Shown piece by piece: positions 26,154-36,412 of a DNA stretch of 50,810 bases (the first letter of the stretch is position 1; every line of letters begins with the position of its first letter). A model generated the notes under the pieces. It searched no databases. It was given only the letters and a program-made list of their open reading frames with translations, and had not been told where the DNA came from. Made by a program: the position numbers and the translations under genes. Source of the DNA: Prochlorococcus marinus str. MIT 9302 (GTDB taxonomy: Bacteria > Cyanobacteriota > Cyanobacteriia > PCC-6307 > Cyanobiaceae); assembly GCF_000759975.1 (NCBI RefSeq), contig NZ_JNAM01000012.1, positions 1 through 50,810 on the forward strand, in the 5' to 3' direction.

Positions 26154-27157
26154 AAAGAAGATAATGTTTTTTCACAATTTTCAAAATCGTTGTTATATGA
26201 TACTCCAACTTCTTTAAGAAGTTTTCTATCTGATTGAAAAGATGGATTTGAAGTTGTAAGTAATTCATCTCCATAAAAAATTGAATTTGCCCCACATTGA
26301 AAACATAAAATTTGGGCTTCTTTTGAAAGCTTTTCTCGCCCTGCGCTTAATCTTATTTTACTTTTAGGCATAAGAATTCTGGCTGTAGCTATCATCCTTA
26401 TCATTTCAATAGAATCAATTTCTTGATTATCTTCTAAAGCTGTACCCTCAATAGCTACTAATGAATTTATAGGAACACTTTCAGGGTGCGGATTCATGTT
26501 TGAAAGCACTTCCAAAAGTGATGCTCTATCGCTATAAGTTTCACCCAAACCTATTATTCCTCCACAACAAACATTTATTCCGGCATTTCTAACTCTTTTG
26601 ATAGTATCTAGTCTGTCTTGATAAGTTCTAGTCGTGATAATATTTTTATAATGCTCAGGACTAGTATCAAGATTATGGTTATACGCGGTCAAACCTGCAT
26701 CAGCTAGTCTGGATGCTTGTTCTTCTGTAAGCATCCCAGCAGTAACGCATGCTTCCATTCCTAAATCTCTTACACCTCTAACCATCTCTAACATTGCATT
26801 AAAAGATTTTCCATCTCTAATTTCTCTCCATGCCCACCCCATACAAAACCTATCTGCACCCTCATTTTTTGCTATTTGAGCTCTTGCTAAAACCTCATCA
26901 ACTTGAAATTGTGGATGACTTTTGATTTCGCTAGCACTATAGATTGATTGGCTACAGTACGAGCAATTTTCTTCACAGCCTCCAGTTTTTACGCTGAACA
27001 ATGATGCTAATTGAATGTTGTAGTTGTTAAATTTCCTGTGAACTATTTGTGATTCCCACATTAAATCAATTAGAGGCATATTAAGTATTCCCAATATCTC
27101 CTTTCTATCCCAATCGAATCTAATTTCGCTGTATGAATCGTTATTCGACTTATTCAT
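26150..27157 (-). CDS. bioB: Biotin synthase BioB
   Basis: A 335-residue radical SAM enzyme converting dethiobiotin to biotin. The cluster motif CEENCSYC places Cys61, Cys65 and Cys68; [38 protein letters not shown] and LSAGREKLS are the following family blocks, the latter with the Arg that contacts the sacrificial [2Fe-2S] cluster. Length is normal. It lies six bases after uppS and overlaps trhO by four bases, so it sits in the middle of the minus-strand operon. Confidence 0.96.
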   Translation of the reverse strand: MNKSNNDSYSEIRFDWDRKEILGILNMPLIDLMWESQIVHRKFNNYNIQLASLFSVKTGGCEENCSYCSQSIYSASEIKSHPQFQVDEVLARAQIAKNEGADRFCMGWAWREIRDGKSFNAMLEMVRGVRDLGMEACVTAGMLTEEQASRLADAGLTAYNHNLDTSPEHYKNIITTRTYQDRLDTIKRVRNAGINVCCGGIIGLGETYSDRASLLEVLSNMNPHPESVPINSLVAIEGTALEDNQEIDSIEMIRMIATARILMPKSKIRLSAGREKLSKEAQILCFQCGANSIFYGDELLTTSNPSFQSDRKLLKEVGVSYNNDFENCEKTLSSL

Positions 27158-27163
27158 TTTTTA

Positions 27164-27967
27164 TTATGAAGAACATTGAGAATCTTTAAAAGATTCATTT
27201 GGTAATGATTCTATACCGCCGAAACGTCTATTCCTTGATTGGTAATCAATTATTGCTTTGAGAAATTCATTCTCATTGAACTCTGGCCACAGTACGTCAG
27301 ATATATAAATTTCTGAATAAGCTAATTGCCACAAAAGAAAATTACTGAGCCTTTTTTCTCCACTAGTTCTTATAAGTAATTCTGGATCCTTAATACCTCG
27401 AGTTAATAACTCTGAATTAAATAATTCTTCATCAATTGCACTTGGTTTTATTTTCCCAGAAGAAGATTTTAAGGCTAGTTCTTTTGCTACTTTTACTATT
27501 TCTTGTCTACCTCCGTAATTGACACAAACATTGAATAAAAATTCATTGTTGTTTTTAGTTAAAGATTCTGAACTAGAGATTATTTTTTTTAAATTTTCTG
27601 GGAAAGGAGTCAAATTCCCAATAAATTTTATTTTTGTTGATTCTTCATTTATCTTTTTAATTTCGTTTTTCAAAACTTCGCTAAAAAGATTTATGAGGAA
27701 ATTAACCTCTTTTGTTGGTCTTGTCCAATTTTCAGTTGAAAAAGCATAAACAGTAAGTACTTTACAACCTAAATTTTTTGAGACTTTGATAATTTCTTTC
27801 AATACATTAACGCCTTGCTTATGACCAAATGATCGAGGTAACCCTTTTTTAGTAGCCCATCTCCCATTGCCGTCCATTATTATTGCTACATGTTCTGGCA
27901 CTTTTTGTTTATCTATTTTCATGTATAAGTCATTATTTTTATCTCCTATCATTTTTCCTAAACTCAT
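27164..27967 (-). CDS. uppS: Undecaprenyl diphosphate synthase (cis-prenyltransferase) UppS
   Basis: A 267-residue cis-prenyltransferase with HVAIIMDGNGRWATKKGLPRSFGHKQG at about residues 25-51 (the Asp of MDGNGRW is catalytic), LTVYAFSTENWTRP, VCVNYGGRQEIV, and LLIRTSGEKRLSNFLLWQLAYSEIYISDVLWPEF. It lengthens farnesyl diphosphate to the C55 lipid that carries peptidoglycan and O-antigen precursors. The N-terminal extension of about 20 residues is polar and may be shortened if the Met at residue 16 is the true start. It is three bases downstream of cdaA. Confidence 0.95.
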   Translation of the reverse strand: MSLGKMIGDKNNDLYMKIDKQKVPEHVAIIMDGNGRWATKKGLPRSFGHKQGVNVLKEIIKVSKNLGCKVLTVYAFSTENWTRPTKEVNFLINLFSEVLKNEIKKINEESTKIKFIGNLTPFPENLKKIISSSESLTKNNNEFLFNVCVNYGGRQEIVKVAKELALKSSSGKIKPSAIDEELFNSELLTRGIKDPELLIRTSGEKRLSNFLLWQLAYSEIYISDVLWPEFNENEFLKAIIDYQSRNRRFGGIESLPNESFKDSQCSS

Positions 27968-27970
27968 TAG

Positions 27971-28879
27971 TTAATCCTTTTTGTTATGGAAGATTTCTGA
28001 TTTCTCGGTCTCTTTTTCATTGAAATCACTGATTATATTATCACTTAGGTTTGATTTTTGGGATGCACTATTTTTACCTAAAGATGATTTACTTGTCCCC
28101 ATAGAGTTTGGATTCCCAATCAAATTTACAAGAAGTTCTTGCAACCTGCTACTTGTAATTGGTCTTTCAAGTTTACCCTGGTTAGCTAATGATAACGTAC
28201 CTGTCTCCTCTGAAACAACAATACAAATACACCTGTCAAATCTTTCGGTAATTCCTAATGCAGCTAGATGTCTTGTTCCGTATCTACTAATTCCTTGCCT
28301 TGATAGCGGAAGTATTACACCAGCAGATATTATTTTGTTCCCTTTCACAAGAACTGCCCCATCATGTAAAGGTGTATCTGTTGCAAAAAGATTTATCAAA
28401 AGATCAGTTGACAATTGTGCCTCAATTTTTGTACCTGAGTATAAAAAATCTTCCGGCCTTAAATCACTCCCTAAATCTACAACGATTAGAGCACCTCTTC
28501 TATTCTGGGAGAGTTTACCTGCAGTATCAACTAACTGGGTAATTGTTGTTGACGTTGCTCTAAATTCCTTTGGTGGATTTCCTAGCAATACAGCTAGTCT
28601 TCCAGTGCCTAATAATTCCATTAATCTTCTTAATTCTCCTTGCCAAAGGATTGCCAGTGAGAGAGAGCAAGCAAGTACTACAGCATCAATTAATTTTGAT
28701 GTTAATGGAAGGTATGCATATCTTTGAATAAACCATGCGGAAGAGACTAAAAACAAATATCCTCTTAGAAGCCATAATGTCCGTTGTTCTTTTACTCTAG
28801 AGAATAATAAAAGTCCAAATCCAATAGCGAATAAGACATCTAAGAAAAGCTTTAAATTTATAATCCCCCAGAAATTCAC
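27971..28879 (-). CDS. cdaA: Diadenylate cyclase CdaA (c-di-AMP synthase)
   Basis: A 302-residue membrane enzyme joining two ATP into cyclic di-AMP. Three hydrophobic helices occupy about residues 8-80, followed by the DisA-type cyclase domain (about 95-245): LSTDLLINLFATDTPLHDGAVLV contains the DGA motif, and YGTRHLAALGITERFDRC aligns with the GTRHRAA motif of B. subtilis CdaA. The second Arg of RHR is Leu here. The C-terminal 60 residues are Ser/Asn/Lys-rich and probably disordered. In cyanobacteria c-di-AMP governs ion and osmotic balance and night survival. Translation starts at GTG. It lies between lysA and uppS. Confidence 0.9.
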   Translation of the reverse strand: MNFWGIINLKLFLDVLFAIGFGLLLFSRVKEQRTLWLLRGYLFLVSSAWFIQRYAYLPLTSKLIDAVVLACSLSLAILWQGELRRLMELLGTGRLAVLLGNPPKEFRATSTTITQLVDTAGKLSQNRRGALIVVDLGSDLRPEDFLYSGTKIEAQLSTDLLINLFATDTPLHDGAVLVKGNKIISAGVILPLSRQGISRYGTRHLAALGITERFDRCICIVVSEETGTLSLANQGKLERPITSSRLQELLVNLIGNPNSMGTSKSSLGKNSASQKSNLSDNIISDFNEKETEKSEIFHNKKD

Positions 28880-28914
28880 TCTAAAAACAAAAATTTATTT
28901 AAATGTACCTAATT

Positions 28915-30282
28915 TTATTTAATAAAGCGATCAGGCAAGACATCATATTTTAAAAGATCAAATGGACTTTCTCTTTTTTGAATAATCTCTGCTTCACCTC
29001 CACACACTAAAAGAGCTGCGGGTCTGGGAATTCTGTTGTAGTTAGAACTCATTGAATTATTGTAGGCACCAGTACCAAATACACATATAAGATCTCCTGT
29101 TTTGCAATTTGCTAGTTCTATCTCTTTAAATAATACATCTCCTGATTCGCAGTGTTTGCCTGCAATAGTATATTTACTTTTCGAATTAATATTAAAGGGG
29201 TTATTTACTAAACATGCAGAATAATTTGATTGATATGTTATCGGTCTTGGATTATCACTCATCCCACCATCAACAGACAAATATGTTCTGATTCCAGGAA
29301 TTTCTTTAAATGAACCGATTTTATAAATTGTTATTCCTGCTGTTGATACGATAGATCTTCCAGGCTCACACATTAAAGTAGGTAAATCTAAATTGTGATT
29401 ATTACAAGCTTTAACGACAGATGTGGAAATTGTTTTTACCCATTCGTCAATCGAAGGGGGGTCGTCATTTTCTGTATATTTAATTCCTAAACCTCCGCCT
29501 ACATTCAATTTTTCAATATCATGGCCAAATTTTTTGGCTTCTAAAATAACATTTACCATTATTTCTCCTAGATCCTTATGTGGGGCTAGTTCAAAAATCT
29601 GGGAACCAATATGAGCGTGTAATCCTTTTAATTTTAGATGTTTTGTATTTCTGATTCTGTCGAATAAAACATTTAAATATTCAATTCCGAAACCAAATTT
29701 GCTATCAAATGATCCAGTTCTTATGTACTCATGTGTATGACATTCTATCCCAGGAGTAAAACGAATCATTATTTCTAAATCACTATTAAATGAATTTGAG
29801 ATTTCCTCTAATCTCTCTAGGTCATAATCATTATCCACAATCACTTTAATGTTATTTCTAACTGCAAACTCTATTTCTTTGTCTGATTTATTGTTCCCAT
29901 GAAAAACAATTTTTTCATTTGGGACCCCACCTTTTAGAGCAGTTAATAGTTCTCCTTCTGAAACCGCATCAAGTCCTAAGCCCTCTGATGAAACAAGGTT
30001 ACTCATGAAGATAGAACTATTTGCCTTGGAAGCATAAATGGGCAGAGATTTTCCTGGATAATATTTTTCTAATGCTTTTTTGTACGCTCTACAAGAGTTT
30101 CTTAAGGTGATTTCATCTAAAATGTAAAGAGGAGAATCATATTTTTTAACTAATTCTTCAATGGAACATCCACCAATTGATAACTTCCCATCACTTCCAA
30201 TGGATGTAGTAATAGGTACAATATTTTTATTTGGACTTTCTAGGTCAATTTTTTGTTTTAAAAAGGATTTTTTTTCTTCCAT
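28915..30282 (-). CDS. lysA: Diaminopimelate decarboxylase LysA
   Basis: A 455-residue PLP enzyme giving L-lysine from meso-diaminopimelate. It shows LPIYASKANSSIFMSNLV (PLP-binding Lys), LDAVSEGEL, HGNNKSDKEI, GLHAHIGSQIF, LNVGGGLGIKY, CEPGRSIVSTAG (phosphate and substrate), SVDGGMSDNPRP, and CESGDVLF with the catalytic Cys supplied to the partner subunit. Length is slightly above that of E. coli because of an N-terminal extension of about 25 residues. It is the first gene of the minus-strand run and sits 87 bases from the divergent rimI, so the operon promoter should lie there. Confidence 0.94.
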   Translation of the reverse strand: MEEKKSFLKQKIDLESPNKNIVPITTSIGSDGKLSIGGCSIEELVKKYDSPLYILDEITLRNSCRAYKKALEKYYPGKSLPIYASKANSSIFMSNLVSSEGLGLDAVSEGELLTALKGGVPNEKIVFHGNNKSDKEIEFAVRNNIKVIVDNDYDLERLEEISNSFNSDLEIMIRFTPGIECHTHEYIRTGSFDSKFGFGIEYLNVLFDRIRNTKHLKLKGLHAHIGSQIFELAPHKDLGEIMVNVILEAKKFGHDIEKLNVGGGLGIKYTENDDPPSIDEWVKTISTSVVKACNNHNLDLPTLMCEPGRSIVSTAGITIYKIGSFKEIPGIRTYLSVDGGMSDNPRPITYQSNYSACLVNNPFNINSKSKYTIAGKHCESGDVLFKEIELANCKTGDLICVFGTGAYNNSMSSNYNRIPRPAALLVCGGEAEIIQKRESPFDLLKYDVLPDRFIK

Positions 30283-30369
30283 GCGAGAATTCTAAGTAAA
30301 ATTATTATAAAATTGTCATCATTTATAATTAAATAATTTCAAATTTTTTGAGAACTTACTTATTATAAA

Positions 30370-30810
30370 ATGTTATCCATTAAAGAAATAAATGAGAAGG
30401 ATATTGAATTATGTTATGAATTAGATTCAAATACGATTTCTTTGTGGAGTAAGGAACAATGGGTCCAAGAATTTAAAAAAGAAGGTGTCAAAGTTTTTGG
30501 TTTATTACTTTCAAAATTAGTAATAGGAATTTGCGTTTTTCATATAGTCCTTGATGAAGCTCAAATAAATTTTTTTGTAGTAAATCAGAAATATAGGAAA
30601 AAAGGTTTTGGTTCTTACCTTATGAACTATTTAATAAAACAATGTAAAAAATTAAATATACATAAATTAGTTTTAGAAGTCTCCCATACTAATGTTGTAG
30701 CTGAGAAATTTTATAATCGCTTTGATTTTTCTACTGTAGGAATAAGAAGAAAATATTATAAAGATGGGTCAGATGCTCTCTTAAAAGAAAAAAAATTAAC
30801 AACTAAATAA
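30370..30810 (+). CDS. rimI: RimI-type ribosomal protein acetyltransferase
   Basis: A 146-residue GNAT acetyltransferase. The acetyl-CoA loop is VNQKYRKKGFGSYLMNYLI at about residues 74-92, preceded by beta4 (AQINFFVV) and followed by LVLEVSHTNVVAEKFYNRFDFSTVGIRRKYYKDGSDALLKEK, the order typical of RimI, which acetylates the N-terminal Ala of ribosomal protein S18. The tail YYKDGSDALLKEK closely fits RimI. Another protein N-acetyltransferase role is possible. It is divergent from lysA and precedes clpC by 179 bases. Confidence 0.85.
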   Translation: MLSIKEINEKDIELCYELDSNTISLWSKEQWVQEFKKEGVKVFGLLLSKLVIGICVFHIVLDEAQINFFVVNQKYRKKGFGSYLMNYLIKQCKKLNIHKLVLEVSHTNVVAEKFYNRFDFSTVGIRRKYYKDGSDALLKEKKLTTK

Positions 30811-30989
30811 TTTAAAAATTTAATTGTGCGGATAACCAGAATGCTTGAAATTACTATAATTTATTGCTATATCACTAAAAAAGTTAAATTTAATTCAATA
30901 AAATATATTTTTGGGTATTCACAAAAGCTCATTCTGAACACAATATTGACATATTACTGGTAGGTTATTAGTAGGAATTTAATCTTCTA

Positions 30990-33518
30990 ATGTTTGAAAG
31001 ATTTACAGAAAAAGCTATAAAAGTCATTATGCTTGCCCAAGAGGAAGCCAGAAGACTTGGTCATAATTTCGTTGGAACTGAACAAATTCTTTTAGGTTTG
31101 ATTGGGGAGGGCACAGGCGTTGCAGCAAAGGTTCTTAAATCACTGGGTATTAATTTAAAAGATTCTAGAATAGAAGTAGAAAAGATAATTGGCAGAGGCT
31201 CAGGTTTTGTTGCTGTAGAAATCCCTTTTACTCCAAGGGCGAAAAGAGTTTTAGAATTATCCCTTGAAGAAGCACGTCAATTGGGTCACAACTATATAGG
31301 AACTGAACATCTTTTACTAGGCTTAATAAGAGAAGGTGAGGGTGTAGCTGCCAGGGTTTTAGAAAATCTTAGTGTTGATCTAACCAAAGTAAGAACCCAA
31401 GTCATAAGAATGCTAGGCGAAACAGCTGAAGTTGGAAGCGGGGCTAATTCAAATAAAGGGAATTTAAAAACTGCTACTCTCGACGAATTTGGTACAAATT
31501 TAACAAAGCTAGCTAGTGAATCAAAACTCGATCCAGTAGTCGGCCGTTATGCAGAAATAGATCGTGTAGTTCAAATATTAGGTAGGAGGACTAAAAATAA
31601 TCCAGTTCTTATTGGAGAACCTGGAGTTGGCAAAACAGCTATTGCTGAGGGTTTAGCTCAAAGAATACAACTAGGAGATATTCCGGACATTCTTGAAGAT
31701 AAAAGGGTTTTAACTCTTGATATAGGACTTTTAGTTGCTGGAACAAAATATAGAGGGGAATTCGAAGAAAGATTAAAAAAGATAATGGAAGAAATTAAAT
31801 CTGCAGGAAATGTAATACTTGTCATTGATGAAGTCCATACTTTAATTGGTGCTGGGGCTGCTGAAGGAGCTATAGACGCAGCAAATATTCTGAAGCCAGC
31901 ATTAGCCCGAGGAGAACTCCAATGCATTGGAGCAACAACACTTGATGAATATAGAAAACATATTGAGAGAGATGCAGCTCTAGAGAGAAGATTTCAGCCC
32001 GTTATGGTTGGGGAACCATCTATTGAAGACACAATCGAAATCTTAAAGGGGCTTAGAGAACGTTATGAACAACATCATCGCCTTAAAATCACTGATGATG
32101 CTTTAGAGGCTGCAGCTCACCTGGGGGATAGATATATATCTGATAGGTTTCTGCCAGACAAGGCTATAGACCTTATCGATGAAGCAGGAAGTAGAGTTCG
32201 TTTAATAAACTCTAAACTTCCTCCTGAAGCTAAACAATTAGATAAAGAACTAAGACAAATTCAAAAACAAAAGGAAGAATCGGTAAGGGACCAAAACTTT
32301 GATAAAGCTGGCCAATTAAGAGAAAAAGAGATGGAATTAACTGCAAAAATTAAAGAGGTACTCGAAAATAAAAAAGACTCTAAACCTGAGGATGAATCTA
32401 GTATTGATACAAACTCTGTAAAAAATGATTCAAAGCTTTTAGAAAACCCTATGGTCTGTGAAGAGGACGTTGCACATATTGTTGCTTCTTGGACCGGCGT
32501 CCCTGTTCAAAAATTAACTGAAACTGAATCGGTCAAGCTCCTCAATATGGAGGAAACACTTCATCAAAGACTAATTGGTCAAGATGAAGCTGTAAAAGCT
32601 GTTTCTAGAGCTATTAGAAGAGCAAGAGTTGGTTTGAAAAATCCCAATAGACCTATAGCTAGTTTTATTTTTTCAGGTCCTACTGGTGTAGGTAAAACTG
32701 AATTGACTAAATCTTTAGCTTCATATTTCTTTGGTAGCGAGGAAGCAATGATCAGATTAGATATGTCAGAATTTATGGAAAGACATACAGTTAGTAAACT
32801 TATAGGTTCTCCACCGGGATATGTTGGTTTCAACGAAGGTGGTCAACTTACTGAGGCTGTCAGAAGAAGACCTTACACAGTTGTTCTATTTGATGAAGTA
32901 GAAAAAGCTCATCCTGATGTCTTCAATTTATTATTGCAACTTCTCGAGGATGGCAGACTAACAGATTCCAAAGGTAGAACTGTTGATTTTAAAAATACTT
33001 TGCTAATAATGACTTCAAATATTGGTTCAAAAGTGATTGAGAAAGGTGGAGGCGGTTTGGGATTTGAGTTTTCTGGTGATTCTGTTGAAGATAGTCAATA
33101 CAATAGAATCAAATCTTTAGTAAATGAAGAACTAAAGCAATACTTTAGACCTGAATTCTTAAATAGACTTGATGAAATAATTGTCTTCAGACAACTATCT
33201 AAAAATGAGGTAAAAGAAATTGCTGAAATAATGTTGCAAGAGGTTTTTGCAAGATTACAAGATAAAGGCATTAAATTAAGCGTAACTGATGCTTTCAAAG
33301 AAAGACTTGTTGAAGAAGGTTATAACCCTTCTTATGGAGCAAGACCTTTAAGAAGAGCAGTTATGCGCTTATTAGAAGATAGTTTGGCAGAGGAAGTTCT
33401 TTCGGGGAGAATAAAAGATGGTGATAAAGCTCTGGTAGACATAGATGATAATAAAAAAGTTACAATCAATATCTCTTCTGAAGAATCTCAACAGGAGTTG
33501 GCAGGTGCTAACTTCTAG
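30990..33518 (+). CDS. clpC: ClpC, ATPase subunit of the Clp protease
   Basis: An 842-residue Hsp100 chaperone. It has two Clp_N repeats (about residues 1-145), the first AAA+ domain with [10 protein letters not shown] near 208 and [12 protein letters not shown] near 278, a UVR-type middle coiled coil ([22 protein letters not shown]) near 430-455, and the second AAA+ domain with [10 protein letters not shown] near 561 and [14 protein letters not shown] near 632. The middle domain and absence of a long ClpB linker identify ClpC. It unfolds substrates for ClpP/ClpR and in cyanobacteria works in quality control. In chloroplasts the counterpart also serves protein import. The 179-base spacer upstream should hold its promoter. 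Confidence 0.96.
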   Translation: MFERFTEKAIKVIMLAQEEARRLGHNFVGTEQILLGLIGEGTGVAAKVLKSLGINLKDSRIEVEKIIGRGSGFVAVEIPFTPRAKRVLELSLEEARQLGHNYIGTEHLLLGLIREGEGVAARVLENLSVDLTKVRTQVIRMLGETAEVGSGANSNKGNLKTATLDEFGTNLTKLASESKLDPVVGRYAEIDRVVQILGRRTKNNPVLIGEPGVGKTAIAEGLAQRIQLGDIPDILEDKRVLTLDIGLLVAGTKYRGEFEERLKKIMEEIKSAGNVILVIDEVHTLIGAGAAEGAIDAANILKPALARGELQCIGATTLDEYRKHIERDAALERRFQPVMVGEPSIEDTIEILKGLRERYEQHHRLKITDDALEAAAHLGDRYISDRFLPDKAIDLIDEAGSRVRLINSKLPPEAKQLDKELRQIQKQKEESVRDQNFDKAGQLREKEMELTAKIKEVLENKKDSKPEDESSIDTNSVKNDSKLLENPMVCEEDVAHIVASWTGVPVQKLTETESVKLLNMEETLHQRLIGQDEAVKAVSRAIRRARVGLKNPNRPIASFIFSGPTGVGKTELTKSLASYFFGSEEAMIRLDMSEFMERHTVSKLIGSPPGYVGFNEGGQLTEAVRRRPYTVVLFDEVEKAHPDVFNLLLQLLEDGRLTDSKGRTVDFKNTLLIMTSNIGSKVIEKGGGGLGFEFSGDSVEDSQYNRIKSLVNEELKQYFRPEFLNRLDEIIVFRQLSKNEVKEIAEIMLQEVFARLQDKGIKLSVTDAFKERLVEEGYNPSYGARPLRRAVMRLLEDSLAEEVLSGRIKDGDKALVDIDDNKKVTINISSEESQQELAGANF

Positions 33519-33533
33519 TAAATTAACTTAAAA

Positions 33534-34625
33534 ATGCAGTCAATCTCTCCAGAAACTATATATAGGGGGAATGACGCTTGGGAAAAAGCTTTACCTCAAA
33601 TTGCTAATTTAACTAAAAGCCCATTAATTTTAGGGAGAAGTGTTCATACGAATGATATTAAAAATAAAATTTTTAGAGATTTAAAAAATCGAGAACTTAA
33701 TGTTAATTCGGCCAATCTAAAATTTGATTGCTGCTATGAAGATATTTCAAAAGTTAAGGACATCATCTTAAATAATAATCATGATGCTGTTATCGCAGCA
33801 GGGGGAGGTAAAGTTCTTGATTCCGGCAAATATATAGCAGAAATCCTTAATATTCCCTGTATTACAGTACCTCTTAGCGCGTCTACATGCGCGGGTTGGA
33901 CGGCTTTATCAAATATTTATACAAAAAAAGGTCAATTTATAAAGGATGTTTCATTGAGATCTTGCCCAAAAGTCCTAGTATTCGATCATAAATTTATTCA
34001 AACAGCTCCATCAAGAACTCTTGCAAGTGGAATAGCAGATGCTTTAGCAAAGTGGTATGAATCCTCAATAACAAGTTCAACTTTAGATGATGGTCTTGTT
34101 CAACAAGCTATTCAGATATCAAGAGTTTTAAGAGATCAATTACTAATAAATGGAGGAAAAGCCTTTAAGGATCAAGTTAAAAATAATTCTTCTTGGAGAA
34201 ATACTATAGAAGCATGTGCACTTACAGCAGGATTAGTAGGAGGTATCGGTGGAGAAAAGTGTAGGACAGCTGCAGCACATGCTATTCATAATGCAATTAC
34301 TCAGATTATCACCCCAAATAATTTCTTACATGGTGAGATTGTTGGAGTTGGATTGTTATTGCAATTAAGACTTGAAGAAATGAAAAATAATAATAAATTA
34401 GCTGATCAGTCTATTAAACAATTGTTAGTACTAATGGAAGAATTGGATTTGCCAACTACTATTTCAGAATTAGGAATAAATGTTTTTGAAAATCAAAATT
34501 TAGATAAAATTGCTGATTTTACTTGTAGAGATAAATCTGAAATTCACTTCTTGCCTTTTGAAATTAGTAGACAAGACATAATTGAGGTTATTGCAAATTT
34601 TGAACAACAAAAAATTAAAATATAA
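33534..34625 (+). CDS. Iron-containing alcohol/glycerol dehydrogenase family protein
   Basis: A 363-residue protein of the group III iron-type dehydrogenases. The dinucleotide loop is AVIAAGGGKVLDSGKYIAEIL (about residues 85-105), followed by ITVPLSASTCAGWTALSNIYT, GIADALAKWYE (metal Asp), and two His positions in AAAHAIHNAI and FLHGEIVGVGL, the latter two supplying metal ligands. It resembles glycerol or sn-glycerol-1-phosphate-type dehydrogenases more than butanol dehydrogenases. The substrate is unknown. It starts 15 bases after clpC and is followed by an alpha/beta hydrolase. Confidence 0.85.
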   Translation: MQSISPETIYRGNDAWEKALPQIANLTKSPLILGRSVHTNDIKNKIFRDLKNRELNVNSANLKFDCCYEDISKVKDIILNNNHDAVIAAGGGKVLDSGKYIAEILNIPCITVPLSASTCAGWTALSNIYTKKGQFIKDVSLRSCPKVLVFDHKFIQTAPSRTLASGIADALAKWYESSITSSTLDDGLVQQAIQISRVLRDQLLINGGKAFKDQVKNNSSWRNTIEACALTAGLVGGIGGEKCRTAAAHAIHNAITQIITPNNFLHGEIVGVGLLLQLRLEEMKNNNKLADQSIKQLLVLMEELDLPTTISELGINVFENQNLDKIADFTCRDKSEIHFLPFEISRQDIIEVIANFEQQKIKI

Positions 34626-34633
34626 TTATCTTT

Positions 34634-35533
34634 TTGACTAAAACTCATTTCGAACAACTTAGTGATTTAAATATTGATTTTTTTGAAAGTGCCAAGAATT
34701 CACTATTAGACCCTTTAGGTCTTTATTTGGCAAAAGATGTACAGTGGATCAAACTCAATGAGAACTGGAACTCTTTAAAATTTCCTGTGGTTATGGGAGG
34801 AAAAGGTCAACCTATACTTCTCCTCCATGGCTTTGACAGTAGTTTTTTAGAGTTTAGGAGAATATATAAATCATTAAAAAGAAATTTCCAAGTTATAATC
34901 CCTGATCTATTAGGGTTTGGTTTTAGTCCTAGGTGCGCAACAGATGAATACAATACCTCTAAAATAATCTCATATTTAATTGATCTCCTTAAGACATTAC
35001 AAATAAAAAAGAATCTAAAAATTGTTGGTGCCTCTATGGGAGGCTCAACAGCTTTAAAACTTGCTTTTGAAATCCCTGATTCTATTGATAAAATCATCCT
35101 TTTATCTCCCGCGGGATTATTTGGAGAACCTAAGAGTATACCTTTCCCTCTTAACCAAATAGGGGCCTCATTTCTTGGATTGCAGCAGGTCAGAAAAAGT
35201 CTTTGTAGGCAAGCATTTGCTTTTCCAGATGAATGTGTTGGTGAAATGGAAGAGCAAATTGCTTCAATTCATTTAGGTTGTAAAGGATGGAGGAATTCAC
35301 TTGCATCATTTGCAAAAAGTGGAGGGTTTGCTGGAACACAAAAATATATTCAAAATATCCCAATCAAAACAGTATGTGGAGAAAATGATCGTATTCTTGG
35401 AAAAAAAGAGATTAAAAACATAAGAAAAATTGATAAATTAAATTTTATAGGGTTGCAAAATTGTGGTCATCTACCTCATGTAGATTTACCTTCATTATCT
35501 AGTAAAATTATTCAAGATTATTTTTTGGAATAA
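34634..35533 (+). CDS. Alpha/beta hydrolase
   Basis: A 299-residue hydrolase. PILLLHGFDSSFLEFRRIYKSL is the oxyanion-hole HGF region (about residue 57), IPDLLGFGFSPR follows strand 5, IVGASMGGSTALKLAFEIP carries the nucleophile elbow GASMG (Ser about 136), ENDRILGKKE gives the acid Asp, and NCGHLPHVDLPSLSS the catalytic His. All three catalytic residues are therefore present. Cyanobacterial members of this type resemble chlorophyll-related or haloalkane-like hydrolases, but no substrate is evident. Translation starts at TTG eight bases after the dehydrogenase stop, and it is convergent with cdsA. Confidence 0.85.
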   Translation: MTKTHFEQLSDLNIDFFESAKNSLLDPLGLYLAKDVQWIKLNENWNSLKFPVVMGGKGQPILLLHGFDSSFLEFRRIYKSLKRNFQVIIPDLLGFGFSPRCATDEYNTSKIISYLIDLLKTLQIKKNLKIVGASMGGSTALKLAFEIPDSIDKIILLSPAGLFGEPKSIPFPLNQIGASFLGLQQVRKSLCRQAFAFPDECVGEMEEQIASIHLGCKGWRNSLASFAKSGGFAGTQKYIQNIPIKTVCGENDRILGKKEIKNIRKIDKLNFIGLQNCGHLPHVDLPSLSSKIIQDYFLE

Positions 35534-35545
35534 AAAATTTCATGA

Positions 35546-36403
35546 TTAATTTAGATACTTGAGAATTATAAAAATGTAATACAAAACAGATGGAGTAAAA
35601 ATGTAGCTGTCAATTCTGTCAAGAATTCCTCCATGTCCTGGTAAAAAAGTTCCCGAATCTTTTATTTTTGCATCTCTCTTCATCATTGATTCAATTAAAT
35701 CTCCAACTAATGCCATAAGAGAAATTAAAATTCCATATAAAATTCCAACTAATAATGGATTTTCCCAATTAAGTAAAAATGCGAAAAATATTGCTAATAA
35801 AATTGAACAGGATATTCCTCCAATTAAACCTTCTATTGTTTTGCTCGGAGATATTGGAGAAAGAGATTTTTTACCAAATGACTTACCAACGAAATAAGAA
35901 CCAATATCACTAGCTACAATTAAAAAACAAGAGGTTAAAGTCAAATGAAGACCTGTAGTATTAGATAAGTTTTCAAAAGAAATAAAACCTTGATTTGAAC
36001 TAGTTACCACTAACTCTAATCCCCTTAACTTAATCCAGTAACTAGGTAAAAAACCTAAATAGAATAAACCAAAAATAGAAGCTGCAATATCGGAAATTGT
36101 TCCAGGCTTTGGTTGCAAAAGTAACCAAGTGCATATTACAACTGAACAAATAGGTAAAATTGAATTTGATATTTCTCCTTCAATCAAACCTATGGTATCA
36201 AGATAAGTCGAAATTATAATAACGAAAGATGAAAATAATGTGGTTTTTGTAGCTGGTTTTATTCCTTTAAATTCTGCCATCCTAAAAAATTCTAATAATG
36301 CTAAATAAGTAAGCAAGGCTGTTGCTAATGTAAAAAACCATCCCCCTAACAAAACAACAATTAAACCAAATATTCCTATGAGTAATCCGCTTCTCAATCT
36401 CAT
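35546..36403 (-). CDS. cdsA: Phosphatidate cytidylyltransferase CdsA
   Basis: A 285-residue integral membrane enzyme with about eight helices. The C-terminal signature SPSKTIEGLIGG...GDLIESMMKRDAKIKDSGTFLPGHGGILDRIDS (split around residues 185-270) contains the conserved Lys/Asp pair that binds metal and CTP. It makes CDP-diacylglycerol from phosphatidate for phosphatidylglycerol, a lipid essential in photosystems. The PlsC-like acyltransferase at 7687 is the preceding step. It lies nine bases after the PLP decarboxylase gene and probably shares its transcript. Confidence 0.95.
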   Translation of the reverse strand: MRLRSGLLIGIFGLIVVLLGGWFFTLATALLTYLALLEFFRMAEFKGIKPATKTTLFSSFVIIISTYLDTIGLIEGEISNSILPICSVVICTWLLLQPKPGTISDIAASIFGLFYLGFLPSYWIKLRGLELVVTSSNQGFISFENLSNTTGLHLTLTSCFLIVASDIGSYFVGKSFGKKSLSPISPSKTIEGLIGGISCSILLAIFFAFLLNWENPLLVGILYGILISLMALVGDLIESMMKRDAKIKDSGTFLPGHGGILDRIDSYIFTPSVLYYIFIILKYLN

Positions 36404-36412
36404 ATCAAATTT

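Noticed and set aside
27981-28727. Long open frame (248 codons) on the plus strand opposite cdaA
   Set aside because: It is the antisense shadow of a well-supported conserved gene, Ser/Pro/Leu-rich with no family motif.
30841-30963. 40-codon ORF (starts MLEITIIYCYITKK) before clpC
   Set aside because: Low-complexity, no motif or start context, and it covers the region where the clpC promoter is expected.
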